A stretch of DNA of 63,269 nt from Evansella tamaricis (GTDB lineage Bacteria; Bacillota; Bacilli; Bacillales; Salisediminibacteriaceae), in the NCBI RefSeq assembly GCF_019042215.1, contig NZ_JAHQCS010000048.1:1-63269 (forward strand), written 5' to 3'. Made by a program: the position numbers and the translations under genes. Positions within the stretch are counted from its first letter, which is position 1. Every line of letters begins with the position of its first letter. Shown here piece by piece: positions 1 to 7,302 of the stretch. The notes under the pieces are model-generated. The model did no database searches. It was not told the DNA's origin and saw only the letters and a list, made by a program, of their open reading frames with translations.

Positions 1-293
1 GTTTCTTTTAAACAATCGGTTTTGGAATAGGGCGGCGAATCTCTTCGTCAGCTTCTCTCTTTCAGATCCTCACGTACCTAAAAGTACGTTCCGGTTCCTC
101 TCTCGCTTGCTTCCTCGACCTTCTTGTCTCTTTTAAACAATCGGTTTTGGAATAGGGCGGCGAATCTCTTCGTCAGCTTCTCTCTTTCAGATCCTCACAT
201 ACAGTATGTTTCTTTGATGAAAATCCGTCGAAACAACTCGTAGCTATCTCATGATGTTTTGCTCGTCGCTCCGGTTCCTCTCTCGCTTGCTTC
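1..293. repeat. Duplicated hairpin-containing spacer next to tRNA cluster
   Basis: Two copies of one spacer unit stand in tandem. Bases 5-73 are identical to 130-198, and bases 90-113 are identical to 270-293. Between the two conserved halves each copy has a short inverted repeat: ACGTAC/GTACGT in copy 1 (72-88) and ACATAC/GTATGT in copy 2 (197-209). Copy 2 also carries about 60 extra bases before its second half. No gene is visible here. On the minus strand the block lies downstream of the tRNA-Glu gene, so it is probably a tRNA/rRNA operon spacer, but no rRNA is inside the window to prove that. Confidence 0.75.
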
Positions 294-304
294 TAAAAAG
301 GATT

Positions 305-379
305 TGGTGACCCGTACGGGATTCGAACCCGTGTTACCGCCGTGAAAGGGCGGTGTCTTAACCGCTTGACCAACGGGCC
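305..379 (-). tRNA. tRNA-Glu (anticodon TTC)
   Basis: Read on the minus strand the gene starts GGCCCGT and ends ACGGGTC-A-CCA, giving a 7-bp acceptor stem with one G-U pair. The anticodon stem CCGCC/GGCGG encloses the loop CTTTCAC, anticodon TTC. The T-loop GTTCGAATC is canonical and CCA is encoded. It is the last of four tRNAs read from the same strand. Confidence 0.96.
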
Positions 380-385
380 ACTATT

Positions 386-461
386 TGGAGCTTCCTAGCG
401 GGCTTGAACCGCTGACCTCATCCTTACCATGGATGCGCTCTACCTACTGAGCTAAGGAAGC
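386..461 (-). tRNA. tRNA-Thr (anticodon GGT)
   Basis: The minus-strand sequence starts GCTTCCT and ends AGGAAGC-T-CCA. The anticodon stem CATCC/GGATG encloses ATGGTAA, anticodon GGT. The D-arm and T-arm are canonical and CCA is encoded. Only 6 bases separate it from tRNA-Glu, so the genes are probably cut from one precursor. Confidence 0.96.
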
Positions 462-462
462 A

Positions 463-538
463 TGGCTCCACAGGTAGGACTCGAACCTACGACCGATCGG
501 TTAACAGCCGATTGCTCTACCAACTGAGCTACTGTGGA
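463..538 (-). tRNA. tRNA-Asn (anticodon GTT), copy 2 in transcription order
   Basis: The acceptor stem is TCCACAG/CTGTGGA with discriminator G and encoded CCA. The anticodon stem ATCGG/CCGAT encloses CTGTTAA, anticodon GTT. The T-stem is GTAGG/CCTAC. It differs from the neighbouring tRNA-Asn only by one compensated T-stem base pair. A single base separates it from tRNA-Thr. Confidence 0.96.
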
Positions 539-598
539 ATATTGAAGCAAAATACAATAAGAAATGTTTCTTTGCTCAGAAGTAACATAAAAAATAAT

Positions 599-674
599 TG
601 GCTCCACAGGCAGGACTCGAACCTGCGACCGATCGGTTAACAGCCGATTGCTCTACCAACTGAGCTACTGTGGA
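599..674 (-). tRNA. tRNA-Asn (anticodon GTT), copy 1 in transcription order
   Basis: Same fold and anticodon GTT as the tRNA-Asn at 463-538, but with T-stem GCAGG/CCTGC. It is the first gene of the tRNA cluster. The 60-base gap to the second copy is AT-rich and has no tRNA features. Confidence 0.96.
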
Positions 675-721
675 ACATCATTACTTCCATTAGCTTGGAA
701 ATGCTTGACGAGACATATGAT

Positions 722-750
722 ATAATACTATTTTTCCCGTGAAAACGCAA
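722..750 (-). promoter_or_regulatory. Probable sigma-A promoter of the tRNA cluster
   Basis: On the minus strand TTGCGT (745-750) and TATTAT (722-727) are separated by 17 bases, about 50 bases before the first tRNA-Asn. The -10 matches five of six consensus bases, but the -35 only its first three. Placement fits a stable-RNA promoter. It was read by eye and not tested. Confidence 0.5.
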
Positions 751-853
751 GGGATTATCTCAAAGAAAACATAGTTATTATTTTCCTCATATTAGCGTCA
801 ATTTAAACATAATTTACACAATGAAATTAATATAACAAGTGAATTTCTTCTTG

Positions 854-1099
854 TCAATCAGATTGTGATTTTTCGTATTTTCCACCGTATTGTCTTTGTC
901 TTACATATTGCATGTACTCCTTCTGAGGAGTAAATCGTTTATATAATTTAAAGATCATTTGGTATCTTTCTTCCATGGCCCGTTTAACAATACCGTCAAT
1001 TCGTGAATCTGATAAGTCAAGGAGTAGCTCCTCTAACTCCCGCTTTAATAAATACTCCATCTCTTGTGCCTCTTTACCATTTAACATTACGCCTAACAC
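854..1099 (-). CDS. Small conserved-looking hypothetical protein beside pdaB
   Basis: An 81-residue protein of unknown function. The start is taken as GTG at 1099 because GGAGG lies 7 bases upstream; an ATG at 1087 is the alternative. The body is predicted mostly helical and charged, with Glu/Leu-rich segments such as EMEYLLKRELEELLLDL (about residues 13-29) followed by RIDGIVKRAMEERYQ, which suggests a short coiled coil. There is no signal peptide, membrane segment or Cys pair. It is divergent from pdaB with about 117 bases between the two starts. I recall similar short unnamed proteins at this locus in other Bacillus genomes, but I assign no function. Confidence 0.75.
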   Translation of the reverse strand: MLGVMLNGKEAQEMEYLLKRELEELLLDLSDSRIDGIVKRAMEERYQMIFKLYKRFTPQKEYMQYVRQRQYGGKYEKSQSD

Positions 1100-1216
1100 A
1101 CAACCACCTCCAAATAATCTACATAAGGCATTATTTTCGGTTTTTGTAAATTTTATTCATATATGCCTGTCCATTGAATAGATATAAAGTAAAGAATGGG
1201 ACAAGGAGGAGCAAAA

Positions 1217-1978
1217 ATGAATTTTATTTGGGTGTGGAATGCCAAATCATTAAAAAGATATATGGTCGTTGCAGTTGCGGCATTATTTACTGCTGGAATT
1301 CTCTGGACAGGCCAGTCACAAGTACCGGTTTTTACAACAGATGATCAGCCAGTAGCAATCTATAAAGTAAATGCTGAAGACAAGCGAATCGCCCTTACAT
1401 TCAATATTAGTTGGGGGGAGGAGAGGGCAATACCTATATTAGATACTTTAAAAGAACATGAGATTGACAATGCCACATTCTTTATATCTGCAGCATGGGC
1501 GGAAAGACACCCAGAAGTGGTAGAGAGAATGGTAGAGGATGGACATGAAATCGGAAACCATGGCTTCCGTCATGAGCACTATACGAATTGGGATGATGAG
1601 AAGATAAAAAGTGATATACAAACGTCCCATCGAATTATACAGGAAGTAACTAAAGAGGGACCTACTTATTTACGGCCGCCTAACGGAAGTTTTGATGAAC
1701 GCGTATTAAAAATTGCTGAAAATTTAAATTATGATGTTATACATTGGAGTATTGATTCAAAGGATTGGGAAAACCCAGGTGTAGATGCAATTGTGGAAAA
1801 CGTAACTTCTCAAGTGACAAATGGCGATATTGTCTTACTCCACGCTTCTGACTCTGCTAAACAGACGAAAGAGGCACTCCCGCAAATTATAGCAGAGTTA
1901 AATGAACAAGGGTTTAAGTTCACTAATGTTTCTGATTTAATTTCAGGAGCTGAAGTTTCGACAGAAGAAATACAATAA
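1217..1978 (+). CDS. pdaB: Polysaccharide deacetylase-family sporulation protein PdaB
   Basis: A 253-residue NodB-fold protein. The start is ATG 1217 because AAGGAGG lies just upstream; an in-frame ATG at 1196 would place that ribosome site inside the gene. Residues about 16-34 form an N-terminal membrane anchor. NodB-type motifs follow: TFNISWG (Asn63 where catalytic Asp is usual), HGFRH (115-119), RPPNG (153-157), SIDSKDW and VLLHASD (about 206-212). In B. subtilis PdaB is needed to keep spores stable after the dark stage of sporulation. It converges on kbaA, sharing a two-way terminator. The variant first motif leaves the deacetylase chemistry uncertain, while the family call is firm. Confidence 0.95.
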   Translation: MNFIWVWNAKSLKRYMVVAVAALFTAGILWTGQSQVPVFTTDDQPVAIYKVNAEDKRIALTFNISWGEERAIPILDTLKEHEIDNATFFISAAWAERHPEVVERMVEDGHEIGNHGFRHEHYTNWDDEKIKSDIQTSHRIIQEVTKEGPTYLRPPNGSFDERVLKIAENLNYDVIHWSIDSKDWENPGVDAIVENVTSQVTNGDIVLLHASDSAKQTKEALPQIIAELNEQGFKFTNVSDLISGAEVSTEEIQ

Positions 1979-2002
1979 TCTCTTCCAATCAGAGATCATA
2001 CA

Positions 2003-2036
2003 AAAAGCTCAGCCCTATTTAGAAGGCTGAGCTTTT
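2003..2036. terminator. Bidirectional terminator between pdaB and kbaA
   Basis: A perfect 12-bp stem (AAAAGCTCAGCC/GGCTGAGCTTTT) with a 10-base loop, A-rich on the left and T-rich on the right, so it can end transcripts from both convergent genes. The kbaA stop codon (2015-2017) lies in the loop, so the last kbaA codons form part of the stem. Confidence 0.85.
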
Positions 2037-2656
2037 ATGTTTCTTCTTTTCTTCAAAGTATTAGATGGTTCATCTGATTCATGGAGCCGATGAAGCACTA
2101 AAAGCTGCCAAGTATTAGCAATCAATAGTGGTACAATTGCAGTTAACAAAAAGGTAAAATCATTTTCTCTTAAAGCTGGTATCCACTCTATCGTTGTAAC
2201 AACCACCATAAAAAAGAGTGCTGGTATAAAAGCTGATATGTTGGTCTCCTTGCTTTTTATATATGCAACAATAACACCATATCCAAGTAAAAGGGTCGGG
2301 AGTATAGCATAACCTAACATACCTTCTCCATCTTCCGCAAAGAGCATATGACGAAAGAACATTAAATCAAACAGGGCAAATGCAATTAGAACGATCTGGA
2401 CTTTATTCCATAACTTAACCGACTTAAATATTCCAAGTCCAAACCGGTGAATAGTTAAATAAGCAAAAAAACCCATTTGTGCAATAACAGTCCAAATCGA
2501 TGCGGTAATGATAATCATTACAAATCCACCGAACTGCCCTTTACTTAAATCTAAAATGTGCGTATGCCAATCTAAAATAAATCCAATTAGAAAACCTGAG
2601 AATGTACCAATTAGAAACGTTGTATAAAATAAAAACACAACTTTTTTTGTATTCAC
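2015..2656 (-). CDS. kbaA: KinB-signalling pathway activation protein KbaA
   Basis: A 213-residue integral membrane protein with about six hydrophobic segments (for example residues 7-27, 42-70, 84-103, 113-132, 141-160 and 168-186). In B. subtilis KbaA is required for activity of the sensor kinase KinB, which feeds the Spo0A phosphorelay at entry into sporulation. The start is GTG 2656 with AGGAGG upstream. The C-terminal tail is basic and probably cytoplasmic. Position between gerD and pdaB is the conserved Bacillus arrangement, which supports the name as much as the topology does. Confidence 0.9.
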   Translation of the reverse strand: MNTKKVVFLFYTTFLIGTFSGFLIGFILDWHTHILDLSKGQFGGFVMIIITASIWTVIAQMGFFAYLTIHRFGLGIFKSVKLWNKVQIVLIAFALFDLMFFRHMLFAEDGEGMLGYAILPTLLLGYGVIVAYIKSKETNISAFIPALFFMVVVTTIEWIPALRENDFTFLLTAIVPLLIANTWQLLVLHRLHESDEPSNTLKKRRNIKAQPSK

Positions 2657-2768
2657 TTTAATATCCTCCTGTATGTCAGTCCATTTCCCATTTTATCAAA
2701 ATTTCTTTTTATTTCGCTAGTTTTTTCTTTATTTCCTTATTTTTTTCAAATATTCACCCGTTCTAAAC

Positions 2769-2799
2769 TGCATAATATAAAAAAATTATACCCATATTA
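2769..2799 (+). promoter_or_regulatory. Sigma-G-type promoter of gerD
   Basis: TGCATAA (2769-2775) and CATATTA (2793-2799) with a 17-base spacer each match six of seven positions of the forespore sigma-G consensus (TGAATAA, CATACTA). It lies about 65 bases before the gerD start, and gerD is known as a sigma-G gene in B. subtilis. Confidence 0.65.
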
Positions 2800-2862
2800 A
2801 TATTAAAACCAAGTCAAATTCCTTTTGCCATAATTAGCCTATACAGAAAGGAGCCTGCTCCT

Positions 2863-3471
2863 GTGTGGCATAATCAACATAAAAAATCTTTTATACTAAT
2901 CAGTTTCCTTCTTATCCTCATTACAGGTTGTGCGGCCATGGAAGATCAACAAAGTTCACAACCAGATTATGAAAGCACAAAAAAAATGATGGTGGACATG
3001 TTAAAAACCGATGAGGGTAAAGAAGCCATTAAAGAAGTTTTACAGGATGAAGAAGTGAAGAAAGAATTAGTGATGGAAGAATCCTTCGTTAGGGAAACCG
3101 TTCAAACGACATTAACATCCGATGCTGGAAAAGAATATTGGACAAGTCTGATGCAGGACCCTGAATTTGCAAAATCATTTGCTGAAAGCATGCAAAATCA
3201 GAATGAACAAATTCTAAAAAGTCTAATGAAAGATCCAGAATATCAAGGAATGATGATTTCTGTTATGAAAGACCCTGAGATGGAAGAGGAATATCTAGAA
3301 ATAATGCAAAGTAAAGAATATCGTCAACAAGTACTAAACGTCATGTCTGATGCATTTGAGAGTCCTTACTTTGTTGCAAAACTTAATGAGATTATGGGTA
3401 ATGTTGCCCAAAAGCAGATGGAAAAACAAGATAAAGAAAATGAAACGAAAGAGGAATCAGGAGGAGAGTAA
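2863..3471 (+). CDS. gerD: Spore germination lipoprotein GerD
   Basis: A 202-residue lipoprotein. The start is GTG 2863 with AAAGGAG 9 bases upstream. The signal peptide ends in LITGC (lipobox, Cys about 24). The mature part has no catalytic motif. It is rich in Met, Glu and Lys and predicted as long helices with a repeated pattern (DPEFAKSF, DPEYQGMM, DPEMEEEY, each beginning Asp-Pro-Glu). The tail is a disordered Lys/Glu segment. In Bacillus GerD is a scaffold in the inner spore membrane that clusters germinant receptors. A sigma-G-type promoter sits upstream, fitting forespore expression. It converges on salA. Confidence 0.93.
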   Translation: MWHNQHKKSFILISFLLILITGCAAMEDQQSSQPDYESTKKMMVDMLKTDEGKEAIKEVLQDEEVKKELVMEESFVRETVQTTLTSDAGKEYWTSLMQDPEFAKSFAESMQNQNEQILKSLMKDPEYQGMMISVMKDPEMEEEYLEIMQSKEYRQQVLNVMSDAFESPYFVAKLNEIMGNVAQKQMEKQDKENETKEESGGE

Positions 3472-3478
3472 TAAAATA

Positions 3479-3507
3479 AGGGCACTTCCACATTTTGGCA
3501 GTGCCCT
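3479..3507. terminator. Terminator between gerD and salA
   Basis: An 8-bp stem AGGGCACT/AGTGCCCT (3479-3486, 3500-3507) with a 13-base loop. On the plus strand it is followed by GTTTTACATTATTTTTTT, so it works best for gerD. It may also serve the convergent salA. Confidence 0.65.
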
Positions 3508-3515
3508 GTTTTACA

Positions 3516-4565
3516 TTATTTTTTTGTTTTTCCAATAACCTTCGTTGCCATTTCCATATATAACTTCCCAATGGGATGATCTGTATCATAAATAGATGGA
3601 GCGAAGTTTTCCTCATCAATCACTGGTTGTCCTAATGGAATTTGAGACAAAACTTCTGTATTTAATTCTTCAGCTAGTTTTTGTCCTCCACCTTTTCCAA
3701 AAACATATTCCTTTTCACCAGTTACCTTGCTTTCAAAATAAGCCATATTTTCCACAACACCAAGAATTTCATGTTCGGTTTTAATAGCCATTGCTCCCGC
3801 TCTCGCCGCCACAAAGGCCGCTGTTGCATGTGGGGTAGTAACAATAATCTCTTTCGAAGAAGGCAGCATAGAGTGGACATCTAAAGCCACATCGCCTGTT
3901 CCTGGAGGAAGGTCAAGGATTAAGTAATCTAAATCATCCCATTCCACCTCTGAAAAAAAGTTATTAAGCATTTTACCAAGCATTGGGCCTCGCCAAATAA
4001 TCGGAGAGTTATCTTCCACAAAAAATCCCATCGAAATAACTTGTACATCAAATCTTGTTACTGGGTAAATCTTTTGCCCAACAACCTTCGGACGTTCTTC
4101 AATACCCATCATATCCGGAACACTAAAACCATAAATATCAGCATCAATTATCCCAACTTTTTTTCCTTCCCTTGCTAAGGAAACCGCTAAATTTACAGAA
4201 ACCGTCGACTTCCCTACACCACCTTTTCCGGAAGTTACAGCAATAAACGTTGTTTTATCTTGTCGGTCTAATAGTGATTTTCCTTCTCCTTGGGTAGCTC
4301 CACCATGTTTAGCCACTTCTTCATCCGCCATTTTTTCAAATCGTAAACCAACGGACTCTGCACCTACATTCTTAACAGCAGTCACTATCTCCTGTTGTAA
4401 TTGCATTTGTTCCGCAGTTCCCGGTTGAGCAATCGCTAATTTTAAACTAACCATATTATTTTTAATCTTAAGTTCTTTAATGGCATTTAAGTCCACAAGA
4501 CTTTTATTGAGAATTGGCTCTTGAACAGTTTTTAAAGCATTAAGTACTTGTTCTTCTGTTAACAC
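3516..4565 (-). CDS. salA: Mrp/NBP35-family P-loop ATPase, SalA type
   Basis: A 349-residue P-loop ATPase. The N-terminal MIP18/DUF59-like domain spans about 1-85. The MinD/Mrp-type ATPase follows with deviant Walker A SGKGGVGKST (112-121), Walker A' DADIYG and the LPPGTGD motif. The protein contains no cysteine at all, so the CxxC Fe-S ligands of many Mrp proteins are absent. This fits SalA (YbaL), which in B. subtilis acts as an ATP-binding repressor of scoC and so affects exoprotease genes. The start is GTG 4565, and an extended -10 (TGTTATACT, about 4612-4620) lies upstream. Mrp-like Fe-S carrier function is possible but less likely. Confidence 0.88.
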   Translation of the reverse strand: MLTEEQVLNALKTVQEPILNKSLVDLNAIKELKIKNNMVSLKLAIAQPGTAEQMQLQQEIVTAVKNVGAESVGLRFEKMADEEVAKHGGATQGEGKSLLDRQDKTTFIAVTSGKGGVGKSTVSVNLAVSLAREGKKVGIIDADIYGFSVPDMMGIEERPKVVGQKIYPVTRFDVQVISMGFFVEDNSPIIWRGPMLGKMLNNFFSEVEWDDLDYLILDLPPGTGDVALDVHSMLPSSKEIIVTTPHATAAFVAARAGAMAIKTEHEILGVVENMAYFESKVTGEKEYVFGKGGGQKLAEELNTEVLSQIPLGQPVIDEENFAPSIYDTDHPIGKLYMEMATKVIGKTKK

Positions 4566-4660
4566 GTAAACACCGCCTTTTTTCCCTGTGTATTCGTTAT
4601 CATTCCCACTTAGTATAACATACTTCCAACATTCCCATGATGATTTAGATCACAGCAATA

Positions 4661-4690
4661 AGACCCACTACCTATTCCGGAAGTGGGTCT
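4661..4690 (-). terminator. Weak terminator overlapping the cwlD stop
   Basis: A 9-bp perfect stem AGACCCACT/AGTGGGTCT with a 12-base loop spans the last codons of cwlD. The T-run after it on the minus strand is poor (TATTGC), so termination may be partial, with read-through into salA. Confidence 0.45.
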
Positions 4691-5382
4691 CCCCCTAAAT
4701 AACGAAGAATTCCTTCATATATAGAAGCAGCTACTTTTTGCTGATATTCTTTTGTTGCCAAGAGTTGTGCTTCCGTAGGATTGGATAAAAACCCAACCTC
4801 CACTAAAGCCCCTTGTATTTTTGCTTCCTTTATTAAATAAACATTATTAATTGGCTTAGCTTGCCGCGTTGTATTCTCCAGGTTTCTTGTTAACTCTCCT
4901 TGAATATGTTTGGCTAGCTCTTCATTACCCTCTATTGTTCGATTATAGAAGGTCTGTGCTCCACTCCATTTGGAAGATCCTATGGCATTTAAATGTAAAC
5001 TGATAAACAAATCAGAATTTGTGTCGTTGATCATCGCTACCCTATTTTTTAAATCTTCTATCTTTCGGGATCGAATACGTTTTGTATCTTCAGATGCAAG
5101 ATCATGATCCCCTTCCCGTGTCATTAAAACGAGTGCACCTGCTTCTTGAAGATAATCCCGTAACATTAAACTAATTTCAAGGGAGATGTCCTTTTCTAGA
5201 TCTCCTTGCTTTGACGATGCTCCCCCATCTATTCCTCCATGTCCTGGATCCAAGACAATGACTTTTCCTGATAACGGTATGTTCCACCCTGCTGTTTCTT
5301 GACTAATTTGCCTAATCTCTAGAAATATGATCAGTAAACCAACAAGAATACCACTAATAACAAGCATCCATATCCTTTTCAT
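4672..5382 (-). CDS. cwlD: Germination-specific N-acetylmuramoyl-L-alanine amidase CwlD
   Basis: A 236-residue Amidase_3 enzyme. It has an N-terminal membrane anchor/signal (residues about 5-21). Zinc ligands are visible as His48 in LDPGHGG, Glu63 in DLEKDIS and His130 in ISLHLNA, with catalytic Glu in LVEVGFLSN near residue 197. In Bacillus it removes the peptide from muramic acid during spore cortex synthesis, allowing muramic-delta-lactam formation, so that germination enzymes can digest the cortex. Length matches the family. It sits between ybaK and salA, the usual order. Confidence 0.94.
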   Translation of the reverse strand: MKRIWMLVISGILVGLLIIFLEIRQISQETAGWNIPLSGKVIVLDPGHGGIDGGASSKQGDLEKDISLEISLMLRDYLQEAGALVLMTREGDHDLASEDTKRIRSRKIEDLKNRVAMINDTNSDLFISLHLNAIGSSKWSGAQTFYNRTIEGNEELAKHIQGELTRNLENTTRQAKPINNVYLIKEAKIQGALVEVGFLSNPTEAQLLATKEYQQKVAASIYEGILRYLGGDPLPE

Positions 5383-5472
5383 AAACCATACCCCACCCCT
5401 TCCATTCCTATATATATGGGACGAGGTATGAATTATGACTTTATGTTAAATTGTATACTGACTTAAAATTTA

Positions 5473-5913
5473 TTAATGCAACCTTAGACGGTAACGACGC
5501 TCACCCTCTGTAAAACCTTTATTCCACCACCTATTAATAAATGCTTTACTCCGTTCATATTGGATATCTTTTTCTTTTTCTGTCAATGTAAACCAGGCAG
5601 TAAATTGACTTGCGGTTTGAGTGATAAAGGTATCTAATTCATCCTTACACCTTGTTTGAACTTGTTCAGCAGTCTCCCCATAGTAACCGAACCTCCCATA
5701 TTCTGACCCCAGGAGATAAGCATCGATTCCTATGTCTAAACAAAAATCCACTAAATAAAGTTTACTTACCGTTTCCGCACCTATAAGTTGATCAAAAAAC
5801 TGCTCATTAACATCTTTTCTCATCTCTTCTATAGATAAGGAGCGAAGCATATTACGTTCAAATTTCCATTGCTTCTTTCTTCTCTTTTCTCCTAAATTGG
5901 TTATGACATTCAT
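5473..5913 (-). CDS. ybaK: YbaK-like protein (DUF2521 family)
   Basis: A 146-residue cytoplasmic protein of unknown function. It has a basic N-terminus (EKRRKKQWKFER, residues 8-19), then a mostly helical body rich in aromatic residues (YGRFGYYGE near 69-77, NRWWNKGF near 127-134). There is no signal, membrane segment or catalytic motif. Identity rests on recalled resemblance to B. subtilis YbaK and on the conserved slot before cwlD. The ybaJ methyltransferase that precedes it in B. subtilis is absent here, replaced by a repeat-bearing spacer. Confidence 0.75.
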   Translation of the reverse strand: MNVITNLGEKRRKKQWKFERNMLRSLSIEEMRKDVNEQFFDQLIGAETVSKLYLVDFCLDIGIDAYLLGSEYGRFGYYGETAEQVQTRCKDELDTFITQTASQFTAWFTLTEKEKDIQYERSKAFINRWWNKGFTEGERRYRLRLH

Positions 5914-6188
5914 ATGATATCTCCTCTGTTTTTATTTGTTAGTGTTAAACTACAGGGAGATTTCATTAGGGCAAATACTTGGTATCAGAAGTGAATTCTC
6001 ACCATGGTAATCATTCCATAGCATACAGAAACTCCAATACAAAAGCTGATTATCCCTCTATTTTTTTAATAACACATAAAAAAACGCATCCACTTCCTTG
6101 ATCAGAGAGGAAATATTTCTTTGTAAAGTAAATAACATTAGAAGCCATAATAAGTTCTAAAGAGAAAATATTCGCACAAGGTTCACAA

Positions 6189-6350
6189 GGCTCTGTTATA
6201 TTTTGTTGTTGATTTTCACTTCAGGACTCTCGCTTTCACCACAGGCACAAGTGCGACATCCATGTCTACTCTCTTCGATTGTATACATGGTGTCTTCTTA
6301 GCCGCGGACGGTTCGGGAGCCTCCTCGTCGCTGGAGCTAGATGTCTTTTG
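6189..6350. repeat. Dispersed extragenic repeat, copy A
   Basis: The 537-base gap between rpsI and ybaK holds no supported gene. This part shares long blocks with 45284-45385: CTCTGTTATATT, TTGTTGATT, CTTTCACCAC, CACAAGTGC, ACATCCATGTCTACT and CTGGAGCTAGA. Segments such as GGGAGCCTCCTCGTCGCT resemble the GC-rich extragenic repeats common in Bacillus-related genomes. The remaining sequence, 5914-6188, is AT-rich and shows nothing I can name. Confidence 0.7.
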
Positions 6351-6403
6351 TGAACAATGAACGTATCCACATTAATTCCATTATAGTTTCCTAAACAATA
6401 AAT

Positions 6404-6438
6404 AAAAGCCCCCAACCATAATCGGTTGAGAGCCTTTG
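6404..6438 (-). terminator. Terminator after rpsI
   Basis: The minus strand reads GGCTCTCAACC, a short loop, GGTTGGGGGC and then TTTTATTTATT. The stem is about 10 bp with two G-U pairs. It starts about 13 bases after the rpsI stop and closes the rplM-rpsI unit. Confidence 0.8.
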
Positions 6439-6450
6439 AAGTGTTGATAA

Positions 6451-6843
6451 TTAACGCTTTGAGAACTGAGGTGCACGACGAGCAGCTTTAAGACCGTATT
6501 TCTTACGCTCTTTCATACGAGCATCACGAGTCAAAAATCCTGCTTTTTTAAGTGCTGCACGATATTCAGGATCTGCTTCTAGAAGAGCACGGGCAACTCC
6601 GTGACGGATTGCTCCCGCTTGTCCTGTATATCCACCACCATGAACGTTTACTAAAACGTCATAAGTACCTTCTGTTTGTGTTTCCACAAGTGGTTGTTTA
6701 ACAATTAATTTTAAAGTTTCAAGGTCAAAGTATTCGTTAATATCTCGGTTGTTAATCACGATTGTTCCGTCACCAGGGACTAAACGTACACGTGCAACAG
6801 AGTTCTTACGACGACCTGTTCCATAATATTGAACCTGTGCCAA
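6451..6843 (-). CDS. rpsI: 30S ribosomal protein S9 (uS9)
   Basis: A 130-residue ribosomal protein of the 30S head. It opens with [17 protein letters not shown] and ends in a basic tail closing with SKR, the universally conserved end that reaches the P-site tRNA. Full length for Bacillaceae. The start at 6843 has AGGAGG upstream. It follows rplM by 21 bases and is expected to be co-transcribed with it from the promoter at 7400-7428. Confidence 0.98.
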   Translation of the reverse strand: MAQVQYYGTGRRKNSVARVRLVPGDGTIVINNRDINEYFDLETLKLIVKQPLVETQTEGTYDVLVNVHGGGYTGQAGAIRHGVARALLEADPEYRAALKKAGFLTRDARMKERKKYGLKAARRAPQFSKR

Positions 6844-6864
6844 AAAAATTACCTCCTTCTATAA

Positions 6865-7302
6865 TTAACCGCGTAACTCGTATGCTTCCGGCTTTTGTGC
6901 TTGGTGAGGATGTTCGCTTCCAGTGTAAACATGAAGCTTCATTCCTTGCTTACGTCCAAGAGAATTCTTAGGCAGCATTCCTTTGATTGCTAACTCAAGC
7001 ATTCTTTCAGGTTTTTTGCTAAGCATTTCCCTTGCAGTAGTAGTCTTAAGACCACCTGGATGTTGACTGTGACGGTAGTATTTCTTCCCATCTAATTTGT
7101 TACCTGTTAAATGAATTTTTTCTGCATTGATTAAGATCACGTGATCTCCTGTATCAATGTGTGGTGTAAATGTCGGTTTATGCTTCCCACGAAGGATGCT
7201 AGCTACTTCACTAGCAAGACGACCAAGAGTTTGGCCTTCCGCATCAACAACATACCATTTACGTTCAACTTCTGTTGGCTTTGCCATATATGTCGTACGC
7301 AT
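6865..7302 (-). CDS. rplM: 50S ribosomal protein L13 (uL13)
   Basis: A 145-residue early-assembly protein of the 50S subunit that binds 23S rRNA. Family hallmarks include [18 protein letters not shown], the HIDTGDHV segment and [15 protein letters not shown] lies before ATG 7302, and the N-terminus MRTTYMAK matches the B. subtilis start. A candidate L13-binding leader lies between promoter and gene, suggesting autoregulation of the rplM-rpsI operon. Confidence 0.98.
   Translation of the reverse strand: MRTTYMAKPTEVERKWYVVDAEGQTLGRLASEVASILRGKHKPTFTPHIDTGDHVILINAEKIHLTGNKLDGKKYYRHSQHPGGLKTTTAREMLSKKPERMLELAIKGMLPKNSLGRKQGMKLHVYTGSEHPHQAQKPEAYELRG

Noticed and set aside
710-726. Plus-strand TTGACG followed by TATAAT before pdaB
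   Set aside because: The spacing is about 10 bases, too short for sigma-A, and pdaB starts about 500 bases away.
1120-1216. Sigma-E-type promoter for pdaB
   Set aside because: A TCATATA element exists but no matching -10 at the right distance was found.
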